NCBI RefSeq assembly: GCF_000407545.1
Contig: NZ_ASWH01000001.1
Span: 62,001 to 126,000 of the forward strand
Length of the DNA: 64,000 bases
DNA from: Enterococcus gilvus ATCC BAA-350
GTDB taxonomy: Bacteria; Bacillota; Bacilli; Lactobacillales; Enterococcaceae
Direction: 5' to 3'
Shown: one piece after another, positions 7,929-14,052 of the stretch
Position numbering within the stretch: position 1 is the stretch's first letter
Layout: every line of letters begins with the position of its first letter
The notes under the pieces: model-generated
Told to the model about the DNA's origin: nothing
Databases searched by the model: none
Seen by the model: the letters and a program-made list of their open reading frames with translations, nothing else
Made by a program: the position numbers and the translations under genes

Positions 7929-8029
7929 GGCAAATTTGCCTTTTACCCCCCAAATTTGCAGGTTTGAAACGGTCCAATGCGGGTTCTAGCGTTTAAACTG
8001 GTAAATTTGGGGGGTGTTTGGTAAATTTG
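7929..8029. promoter_or_regulatory. Symmetric array of four AAATTTG boxes
   Basis: Copies of AAATTTG begin at 7932, 7952, 8003 and 8023, so each outer pair is exactly 20 bp apart. The first lies in the perfect palindrome GGCAAATTTGCC (7929-7940). The inner two belong to a perfect 13-bp inverted repeat, ACCCCCCAAATTT (7945-7957) and AAATTTGGGGGGT (8003-8015). The array sits just upstream of the operon promoter and directly downstream of the ComK-like gene. It is probably a binding site for an oligomeric regulator; ComK-like is the obvious candidate, by inference only. Confidence 0.6.
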
Positions 8030-8106
8030 CCAGTTGACAAGACGAAGCAAACGTTGCGAAAATAGAGGATTTTCCCTTGTAAAAAAGTAAGACAAGGCGT
8101 GCTCGT

Positions 8107-8853
8107 CTAAACCAAATTGGCAGATTCACCCGTGGGGGCTTCGGTCTCTAGCTGTTCATAAGCATGTAGGAGCAGAGCGGTGTCGTAGCGTTTGGAGAAT
8201 TCGCCTAAAGGCATACTGAAGGACTCTAGAAGCAAGCGCTTACTAAGAAGTCGTGAAAAAGGGTGGTTCTCAAAGGCAAGATAGTCAGAGGGTCTTTTTC
8301 CTCGCGTTTTAAAGTATAGAAATTCTCTGCGAAGGGTCGCGTAAGCTAGGCAGGTAAGCACGAGGCGCTTCATGAGGCTTCGGCGCTGGAGGGGCAGTAC
8401 AAATGCGCCTCCGGCAGATAGGTGGGCTAAGGTGAGGCCGTCATGCTCCTCGACGTTAGTGATCCGACAAGGGTTGATCCAGATGGAACGTTCGCCGCCT
8501 TCTAATGGACAAAGGGCGAAAAAGGGCGTGAGACAAGGGGCTTTGTATTGACCAAAGGTATGAAAGGATCTTAGGCACGTACTCATGACCCTATACTCCG
8601 CAAAAGAGTAAGCCGCGGCGTATTCCTGTAGTGTCTCCAAAGGATTTTTCGGACTGTAATAAAAAGTATCTGAGGCAAGCAGCAACGAACCCTCCTTCAA
8701 AGGATTGGGTAAAATAATATCGATCTCCTTGATAGCCAAAGGGTCGAAAGGCAGTGCGCAGGCCATAGCCGCTTTCCATAGGACCGAATCCCCCTGATCA
8801 TCAAAATATCCTCGTGTGTCATCTGTTCCCCAATGTGCAAAAAACGTTGTCAT
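8107..8853 (-). CDS. ComK-like competence transcription factor
   Basis: 248 residues. The central part (about residues 90-190) follows the ComK pattern: a Cys-x2-SF-x2-FG segment, K-A-P-C-L-T-P-F-F-A-L-C-P replacing the KPPIMV...IFLFPT segment, then ERSIWIN-x-CRI-TN in place of CGWISHVHV, a G-x-x-F-x-LP strand and a final helix with an aromatic/Arg pattern like AWLRTKF. Bacillus ComK is about 190 residues, so this protein is longer at both ends. ComK tetramers bind AT-boxes and switch on DNA-uptake genes. Similarity is by pattern only, hence moderate confidence. It may control the AT-box array just downstream. The ATG follows AGGAGG. Confidence 0.6.
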   Translation of the reverse strand: MTTFFAHWGTDDTRGYFDDQGDSVLWKAAMACALPFDPLAIKEIDIILPNPLKEGSLLLASDTFYYSPKNPLETLQEYAAAYSFAEYRVMSTCLRSFHTFGQYKAPCLTPFFALCPLEGGERSIWINPCRITNVEEHDGLTLAHLSAGGAFVLPLQRRSLMKRLVLTCLAYATLRREFLYFKTRGKRPSDYLAFENHPFSRLLSKRLLLESFSMPLGEFSKRYDTALLLHAYEQLETEAPTGESANLV

Positions 8854-9038
8854 AAAAATTCCTCCTAAAACTTATAATAGTTACAAGAAGATAATACGAT
8901 AAGTTGAAAGAAAATAATTGTTTTATTTTCGATGTTTGGAAAATTAAATAACAATATCTTTTTTAAACAGTAAATAAATATTAAAAATAAATAAATTAAT
9001 AAAAATGCGTGCAAAACAAATTTAATTGAATATAATAA

Positions 9039-9077
9039 AAATAGTATCTTCTTTATTAGATAAAGAAGATACTATTT
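9039..9077 (-). terminator. 17-bp stem terminator facing leftward transcription
   Basis: AAATAGTATCTTCTTTA (9039-9055) and its exact complement (9061-9077) form a 17-bp stem with a five-base loop. On the minus strand it is followed by TTATTATATT, continuing from the T-rich end of the stem; on the plus strand it is followed by GGG. It therefore stops leftward transcripts leaving the invertible segment before they reach the ComK-like gene. No leftward gene lies upstream of it. The rest of 8854-9128 is very AT-rich with no gene. Confidence 0.75.
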
Positions 9078-9128
9078 GGGTTTCGTTAGCGTATTTGTGG
9101 GCATAATAAGAAAATTATTACATAAATA

Positions 9129-9153
9129 TTTCTTAGTCTTATGAAAACTAAGA
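9129..9153. repeat. Left inverted repeat of the invertible segment
   Basis: The 25-bp sequence TTTCTTAGTCTTATGAAAAC + TAAGA is the exact reverse complement of 10726-10750. Within it, TCTTAGT and ACTAAGA flank a nine-base spacer, the usual shape of a tyrosine recombinase core site. Confidence 0.88.
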
Positions 9154-9206
9154 TTAAATTGCAAGTAATACTATTTATTTAAATTTTCTCAATCTTTATT
9201 AATTAA

Positions 9207-9235
9207 ATTATAAATTAAATACTATTGGTATGCAA
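9207..9235 (-). promoter_or_regulatory. Near-consensus outward promoter inside the invertible segment
   Basis: Read leftward: TTGCAT (9235-9230), a 17-base spacer, and the perfect -10 TATAAT (9212-9207). It would start transcription near 9200 and cross the left repeat. The region is AT-rich, so a chance -10 is possible, but the -35 and spacing are also good. Confidence 0.6.
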
Positions 9236-9393
9236 TATTGTTTTTCGAAATAATCAAAATAAAAATAATTTCTCATCGCATTTTTATTTTATTGACCAAA
9301 AAGGATGCACGAATCAAATTAAAAAGGCGTTTATGGCAAAAAAATCTTTTGCCGTCAAAATAACCGTCAAATTATTAGAAAGGATCACATATT

Positions 9394-10503
9394 ATGCGAA
9401 AAGGCGAAAATATCTATTATCGAAAGGATGGCCGTTGGGAAGGCCGCTATATCAAAGGGAAAAAAGCAGATGGAAAGACAAAATACGGCTCTGTGTATGG
9501 AAAGACATTTCAAGAGGTGCGTAGGAAGTTGTATCCATTAAAGGCGAAGTATCAAGAGATTCGAGAAACACAAGGGGAAACCTCTATGAGCTTTCACGAA
9601 TGGGGCATTCGCTGGCTGAACGAGGTCAAAACTGAAATCAAACAATCGACCTATGCAAACTATGAGTACAAGCTTGAACACTATGTTTTCTATGAGATCG
9701 GAGAATATAGTTTGAATGAACTTGATGAATCGGTGGCACAACTGTTGGTGCAGCGTTTAAATAGAAGAAAACTAAAAAGCTCCACGATTCAGGCGATTTT
9801 TCGAATCATCAATCAAACGATGAATCAAGCCATTCGTCAGAAAAGAATCACGGATAATCCTTTTTTAGCCATTCGATTTCCGAAAATGCCGAAGAAAAAG
9901 AAGCAAGCATTAACGAAAATTGAGCAAAAACGATTGGAAAAAACAGCGCTGGCAGAAAAGAAGGGACGTGGGATACCCATTCTCTTAGCACTGCACGCGG
10001 GATTGCGCATCGGTGAAATTTCTGCGCTTAAATGGGAAGATATTGATTTTGAAACCAACCAGATTCACGTGGATTCTACTTATCAACGGGTCATTGACTC
10101 TACAAATAGGGAAGAAAAAACGACATTGATCTATACACGTTCCAAAACAGAGTCCTCTGTTCGGACGATCCCGATTAGTCAGACGTTGCGAAAAACATTG
10201 CTTCAATACAAAAAAAGAGCGACTGGCGCCTTTATTTGTTCAAGGAAGGATGAACCCTCCGAACCGAGATTGCTAACGTATCACTTTCATCGATTGCGCG
10301 AAAAAGCAGGGCTGGCGACGATTCATTTTCATCAGCTCCGACATACGTTTGCGACTCGTTGCGTGGAAAGCAATGGCGATATTGTCAGTATTAGTGCTTT
10401 GATGGGACACAGTTCGTCGAAAATGACGTTGGATACCTATGCAGATGCCATGATGGAGCAGCGGGTACAAGTAGTTCACCAAATGGAAAAAGCTATTTCT
10501 TAA
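9394..10503 (+). CDS. Tyrosine recombinase / integrase (Tn916-type domain layout)
   Basis: 369 residues with three parts: an N-terminal AP2-like arm-DNA-binding domain (YYRKDGRWEGRY..., residues 1-50), a core-binding SAM-like domain (about 60-165) and the catalytic domain. Catalytic residues are visible: Arg in HAGLRIGEISALKW (about 207), His-x2-Arg in HFHQLRHTFATR (about 313-320), His in LMGHSSSKMT (about 336) and the Tyr nucleophile in TLDTYAD (about 347). The start follows AAAGGATC. No excisionase or other mobile genes accompany it, and the flanking sites are inverted instead of direct, so it probably acts as a DNA invertase for the segment it lies in. Confidence 0.9.
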   Translation: MRKGENIYYRKDGRWEGRYIKGKKADGKTKYGSVYGKTFQEVRRKLYPLKAKYQEIRETQGETSMSFHEWGIRWLNEVKTEIKQSTYANYEYKLEHYVFYEIGEYSLNELDESVAQLLVQRLNRRKLKSSTIQAIFRIINQTMNQAIRQKRITDNPFLAIRFPKMPKKKKQALTKIEQKRLEKTALAEKKGRGIPILLALHAGLRIGEISALKWEDIDFETNQIHVDSTYQRVIDSTNREEKTTLIYTRSKTESSVRTIPISQTLRKTLLQYKKRATGAFICSRKDEPSEPRLLTYHFHRLREKAGLATIHFHQLRHTFATRCVESNGDIVSISALMGHSSSKMTLDTYADAMMEQRVQVVHQMEKAIS

Positions 10504-10514
10504 AAGCGTTTTCA

Positions 10515-10532
10515 AAAAATGAGCGCATTTTT
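10515..10532 (+). terminator. Weak hairpin terminator after the recombinase gene
   Basis: AAAAATG (10515-10521) and CATTTTT (10526-10532) form a 7-bp stem ending in T, 12 bases after the stop codon. The remaining 10533-10725 holds no gene. It carries two CCGTCA motifs (10667 and 10677) that resemble a pair near the recombinase start (9352 and 9364). Confidence 0.4.
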
Positions 10533-10725
10533 AAGAGAGGCTTTTTTTGCTTTTTTGAGGTAAGCGCTTCCCTTTCCCAAAATCTAAAAATTAAGATTTT
10601 CTTATTTTTTTATTGATTTAAAAAAATTTTTTTGTCGGATTTTTTGTTATTTCACAAACTCAAAGACCGTCAGACACCGTCAAGGGCAGGCTAGAAACCT
10701 TTTAAGCTAGGATTCTAACAATCAT

Positions 10726-10750
10726 TCTTAGTTTTCATAAGACTAAGAAA
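10726..10750. repeat. Right inverted repeat of the invertible segment
   Basis: Exact 25-bp reverse complement of 9129-9153. It ends 120 bases before the first WxL gene. Confidence 0.88.
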
Positions 10751-10753
10751 GTT

Positions 10754-10782
10754 TTTCAAGAAATATACAAGAAAAATAGTAT
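10754..10782 (+). promoter_or_regulatory. Possible weak promoter outside the invertible segment
   Basis: TTTCAA (10754-10759), 17 bases, TAGTAT (10777-10782). Both boxes are poor matches. If active, it would give the WxL cluster basal expression independent of inversion, which would soften the ON/OFF model. Confidence 0.25.
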
Positions 10783-10870
10783 CACAGTTTCTCATAATTT
10801 GTATCCTTGGTGTCAGATTCTTTCGGGAATTTTGATATATAAATTAAAACGAAAAAGGAGAGAGAACAAA

Positions 10871-11593
10871 ATGAAAGCAAAGAAAATCTTAGTTGGTATT
10901 CTGAGCACCACACTCGTAGGGGGCATATTGGTTAGTGGCGCAGCCGCTCAAGCAGCGACTTACGGAGGGACTTCAGACGCAAACGCAAAATTCAAGGCCG
11001 GAGAAATCATTACACCGCCGGTAACACCACCCGTTGTTCCACCAGTAACACCACCAGCATCAGACTTCGGTCTCTTGTATACACCGACGGAGTTCAACTT
11101 CAAAGAAACGCAAGTTCGTTCGACACCAGGTACGTACAGTATCGAAATCGATCCGACTTGGGAAATCGCGGAACCAGGAGCGAACCCGTTGAAGAAACAC
11201 GTAGGTATGGGGGATGTTCGAGGAACACAAGCTGGTTGGAAATTAGAAGCAGAATTAAATGCTTGGTCGACTGGCGCAGTAGGAAATATCACAGGCTCTG
11301 AGATTCAGATCGATACAACCGAGTTACAAGAAATCATTGATCCAAGTTTAGACGCACCAACAGGGATCGGCACGATCGTCTCTACAGCACAAGCACCAGA
11401 TATTACGCCTACATCGATTACGTTAGCACCGGGAACTGCGGCTGTCGTAATGTCTGCATCGAATACCAAGGGTCAAGGGTATTGGGATACAGGAATGGAA
11501 GATATCACATTGGAAGTGCCAGCTACAGCGAACCCGATCGCAGGTGAAACTTACACCAGCACCGTGGACTGGACATTGACAGATGCGCCATAA
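10871..11593 (+). CDS. WxL-domain surface protein (small, single domain)
   Basis: 240 residues from the ATG at 10871, which follows AAAGGAGAG; an in-frame TTG at 10799 lacks a ribosome site. A signal peptide ends near AQA-A (about residue 28). A proline-rich linker of repeated PPV/TPP units follows (about 40-57). The WxL domain fills the rest, with the first W-x-L in GWKLEAEL (about 120) and the distal motif DWTL five residues from the end. WxL domains bind peptidoglycan non-covalently. It is the first gene of the cluster; a stable hairpin follows it. Confidence 0.9.
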   Translation: MKAKKILVGILSTTLVGGILVSGAAAQAATYGGTSDANAKFKAGEIITPPVTPPVVPPVTPPASDFGLLYTPTEFNFKETQVRSTPGTYSIEIDPTWEIAEPGANPLKKHVGMGDVRGTQAGWKLEAELNAWSTGAVGNITGSEIQIDTTELQEIIDPSLDAPTGIGTIVSTAQAPDITPTSITLAPGTAAVVMSASNTKGQGYWDTGMEDITLEVPATANPIAGETYTSTVDWTLTDAP

Positions 11594-11597
11594 ATAG

Positions 11598-11638
11598 AAA
11601 TAAACAGGGGCTGGGGATAGTTCCCTAGTCCTTTATTT
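11598..11638 (+). promoter_or_regulatory. Intercistronic stem-loop after the first WxL gene
   Basis: AAATAAA (11598-11604) pairs with TTTATTT (11632-11638), and GGG-CT-GGG inside pairs with CCC-AG-CC. There is no T-tract, so it looks like a partial terminator or an mRNA processing/stability element giving more WxL protein than downstream products. Confidence 0.55.
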
Positions 11639-11651
11639 GTTGGAGGAAAGA

Positions 11652-12689
11652 ATGATGCGGACAAAACGAGCGCTGCTTTTTGCATTAGTGTTGATGATGG
11701 GCTTTTCCCTCGGACGACCATCGATCGTATTCGGGGATGATAAAAAGAAAGAAGATCCGACTAATTTTACAGTGAAAGCCATCCCATCAGATCACCAAAT
11801 CGATAAGTCGAAAAGTTACTTTGATGTGATGGGAAAGCCGAACGAAGAAATCACCCTGCGGTACAAGATCGCGAACAACTCAGGCGTGAAGCAGACATAT
11901 CTGATCTCTGTCAACAGTGCATCGACGAATAAGAACGGCTTGATCAACTATAAGGTCAACAACAAAGAAAAATCACTGCCCGTTTCTTTATCAGAGATCA
12001 CGGAAGTACCGAAAGAAGTGACGATACCGGCTGTTAGCGACAAAGAAATCGCTGTAAAGGTGAAGCTGCCTGCCGATCCTTTTCAAGGGGTACTTGTCGG
12101 GGCGATCCATACGAGATTAAAAGAAGAAGTCAAGAGCACGGATGGAAGTGCCATGTCGGTCAAGAATACCTATGGCTACATTATCGGGATCGTCGTGACC
12201 GAGAGTGAGAATCAGCCCCTCTCAAAAGGAGAAAAGCTGGAATTAAAATCTGTGGAGAACAAGATCGACATTGGGAAAAAAGTGTTTCATGCGAATCTTT
12301 TGAATCCTCAATCCGCGATCTTCGAACCGTTAGCGATCACCGCGACCATCACGGGAAAAAATGGTGGGGAAGCTATCGCGACAAAAGAGATCGAAAATGG
12401 ACGGATCGCGCCGCATTCTGTGTTGCCTCTTGAATTGGATTGGGGCGCAGGTGTTTTGGCGGCAGGGGATTATAAGTACAAGATCCATGCCCAGTCGAAT
12501 GACGAAGAATGGACATTCGAAGACAGTTTCACCATCACACAAGAAGAAGCGAAGAAACTTAACAAAGAAGCAGATGTTCAAGTTCGAGTGCCGCAGATTT
12601 GGTGGAAAGCATTTTACGGAGTATCAGCAGTCACAGGACTTTCTCTAGTATTCATGTGTTTACGGGCGATCCGACGCAAAAGGTCGTGA
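11652..12689 (+). CDS. WxL-interacting protein, DUF916 + DUF3324
   Basis: 345 residues from ATG 11652 (ATG 11655 is equally likely; GGAGG is at 11642). A signal peptide ends near residue 28. Next comes the DUF916 Ig-like domain (about 38-160) with the conserved ANNSG-x4-T-Y-x-I-S-V-N-S-A-x-TN-x-NG signature, then the DUF3324 domain (about 170-295) with G-x-I-A-P-H-S. A membrane helix at about 315-335 and a basic RRKRS tail anchor it. Such proteins bind WxL proteins and peptidoglycan at the membrane-wall interface. Confidence 0.88.
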   Translation: MMRTKRALLFALVLMMGFSLGRPSIVFGDDKKKEDPTNFTVKAIPSDHQIDKSKSYFDVMGKPNEEITLRYKIANNSGVKQTYLISVNSASTNKNGLINYKVNNKEKSLPVSLSEITEVPKEVTIPAVSDKEIAVKVKLPADPFQGVLVGAIHTRLKEEVKSTDGSAMSVKNTYGYIIGIVVTESENQPLSKGEKLELKSVENKIDIGKKVFHANLLNPQSAIFEPLAITATITGKNGGEAIATKEIENGRIAPHSVLPLELDWGAGVLAAGDYKYKIHAQSNDEEWTFEDSFTITQEEAKKLNKEADVQVRVPQIWWKAFYGVSAVTGLSLVFMCLRAIRRKRS

Positions 12690-12694
12690 GAATA

Positions 12695-13726
12695 ATGAAG
12701 AGACGTGCGCTGTTTCTCTCTGTTCTTTTACTTAGCCTTTTTTCTCCATTGGCCGTTGTTTTTGCGGATGAGACAAAGAAGGAGCAGCCCTTGCCGTTTT
12801 ATGTTCAGCCGGTCTTACCAGAGAATCAACTGGATTCTTCTGTCGGGTATTTCTACTTGCCCAGTACGCCGAACAACAGGCAAGAAGTTGCCATTTCAAT
12901 AGAAAATCGATCAAAGAAAAAGCAAGTGTATCAAGTAGACGTGTTGCCGGGTGCGACGAATAAGAACGGTGTATTGAGCTTTACGACTGTCGGATTTCAA
13001 GCCAAGCAACCGAATATTTCAACACTTGTGAAACCAAAACAGGACAAAGTAACCATCCCAGCAGGGAAGAAAAAAAGAGTCACACTCGTTGTTGATTCTC
13101 CAAAAAAGAGCTTTTCTGGAATCCTTCTAGGAGGCGTCAAGGTGTCTCAAGCCCCTAGCAGGTCAAAAGAAAAAAAGGGCATGCGTGTCAAAAATAATTT
13201 GGATTATATGATCGGGTTCGTACTGGCGGGGGATGAGAAGAGTCCGCTATACAGTATTGAAAAACCAAAACTGGTGGAGGTCTCCGCCAAGAGCCGAGGA
13301 AAACACAATTTTGTAAAGGTGGTATTTGAACACCCGTATCCCTTTATTATGGAAAATGTCGTTTTCCAAAGCAGTATCTACGATCAAAAAAAGAACAAAT
13401 TGGTTTCTAAGAAAACGATAGAGGACGTCAAACTTGCCCCTCATACGCTCTTTTCTCCTGAGATGGATTGGGAGTATGCACAATTAGAAGCAGGGAAGTA
13501 TCGCTATCAAGGAACCGTTAAAATTGGAAATCAAACGTGGAAATATAAAAAGAACTTTTCTGTCAGTGACGCACAGGCAAAGAAAATTCGGGAAGATTAT
13601 CAAACAAGAATTGCGATTTCTAATCGTTGGTTTGTCTTTGTTGGGATTTTAGCGATAGGTACCTTAAGCATTCTTATTCTTGTTGTATGGAGATACTATC
13701 AACGAATAAAGGAGGGGGTTCGATGA
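12695..13726 (+). CDS. Second WxL-interacting protein, DUF916 + DUF3324
   Basis: 343 residues from ATG 12695, five bases after the previous stop; upstream in-frame codons overlap the previous gene. It is a diverged paralogue of the protein at 11652 with the same order: signal peptide (about 1-25), DUF916 with NKNGVLSF, DUF3324 with V-K-L-A-P-H-T, a helix at about 310-330 and a basic tail. Two different paralogues may pair with the two WxL proteins of the cluster; that is inference. It overlaps the next gene by ATGA. Confidence 0.86.
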   Translation: MKRRALFLSVLLLSLFSPLAVVFADETKKEQPLPFYVQPVLPENQLDSSVGYFYLPSTPNNRQEVAISIENRSKKKQVYQVDVLPGATNKNGVLSFTTVGFQAKQPNISTLVKPKQDKVTIPAGKKKRVTLVVDSPKKSFSGILLGGVKVSQAPSRSKEKKGMRVKNNLDYMIGFVLAGDEKSPLYSIEKPKLVEVSAKSRGKHNFVKVVFEHPYPFIMENVVFQSSIYDQKKNKLVSKKTIEDVKLAPHTLFSPEMDWEYAQLEAGKYRYQGTVKIGNQTWKYKKNFSVSDAQAKKIREDYQTRIAISNRWFVFVGILAIGTLSILILVVWRYYQRIKEGVR

Positions 13727-14052
13727 AAAAGAAACTATTAATCGCTTTTATAGGGCTTGTTTTTAGTTCTACGGCATTTGGGCTGACGGCTCGAGCAGAC
13801 AGCTATCTTGGCGGAAGCAAGACAAACGTCAGCTTTGTCGATAAACGAAAAGCACCTGAAGAACCAAAAGAAGAAACAAAGATCACGAAGACGAAGAATC
13901 AAACGTTCCATGAAGAAGAAACACACTCGTCGAAGAAGGCGTATCCGCAAACCGGATCGATCGTTCAACAGGGAATCAGTATCCTCGGTATCATTGTCGT
14001 ATTTTCCGCCCTGATTCTTTACTTTGTAAAGAATAGGAGGGAGAAGACGTGA
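13723..14052 (+). CDS. Small LPXTG-type cell-wall-anchored protein
   Basis: 109 residues. The ATG overlaps the preceding TGA and follows GGAGGGGG. Signal peptide of about 26 residues, a short charged region rich in Lys/Glu/Thr, then the sortase motif YPQTG (a variant of LPxTG with Tyr in position 1), a hydrophobic helix and a KNRREK tail. Proteins of this kind are standard parts of WxL clusters, but their exact role is unclear. Confidence 0.85.
   Translation: MKKKLLIAFIGLVFSSTAFGLTARADSYLGGSKTNVSFVDKRKAPEEPKEETKITKTKNQTFHEEETHSSKKAYPQTGSIVQQGISILGIIVVFSALILYFVKNRREKT

Larger units (their letters stand above)
9129..10750. mobile_element. Putative self-contained invertible DNA switch (inverton)
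   Basis: The 1,622-bp segment is bounded by perfect 25-bp inverted repeats and encodes one tyrosine recombinase. Recombination between inverted core sites inverts the segment instead of excising it. Inside the left end is a TTGCAT-17-TATAAT promoter pointing left. In the present orientation it runs into the terminator at 9039-9077; after inversion it would face the WxL cluster starting at 10871. The present orientation is therefore read as OFF. The parts are seen in the sequence; inversion is inferred. Confidence 0.72.

Noticed and set aside
9129..10750. Integrative element (prophage remnant or Tn916-like transposon)
   Set aside because: The 25-bp repeats are inverted, not direct; there is no excisionase, relaxase or cargo, so excision is not expected.
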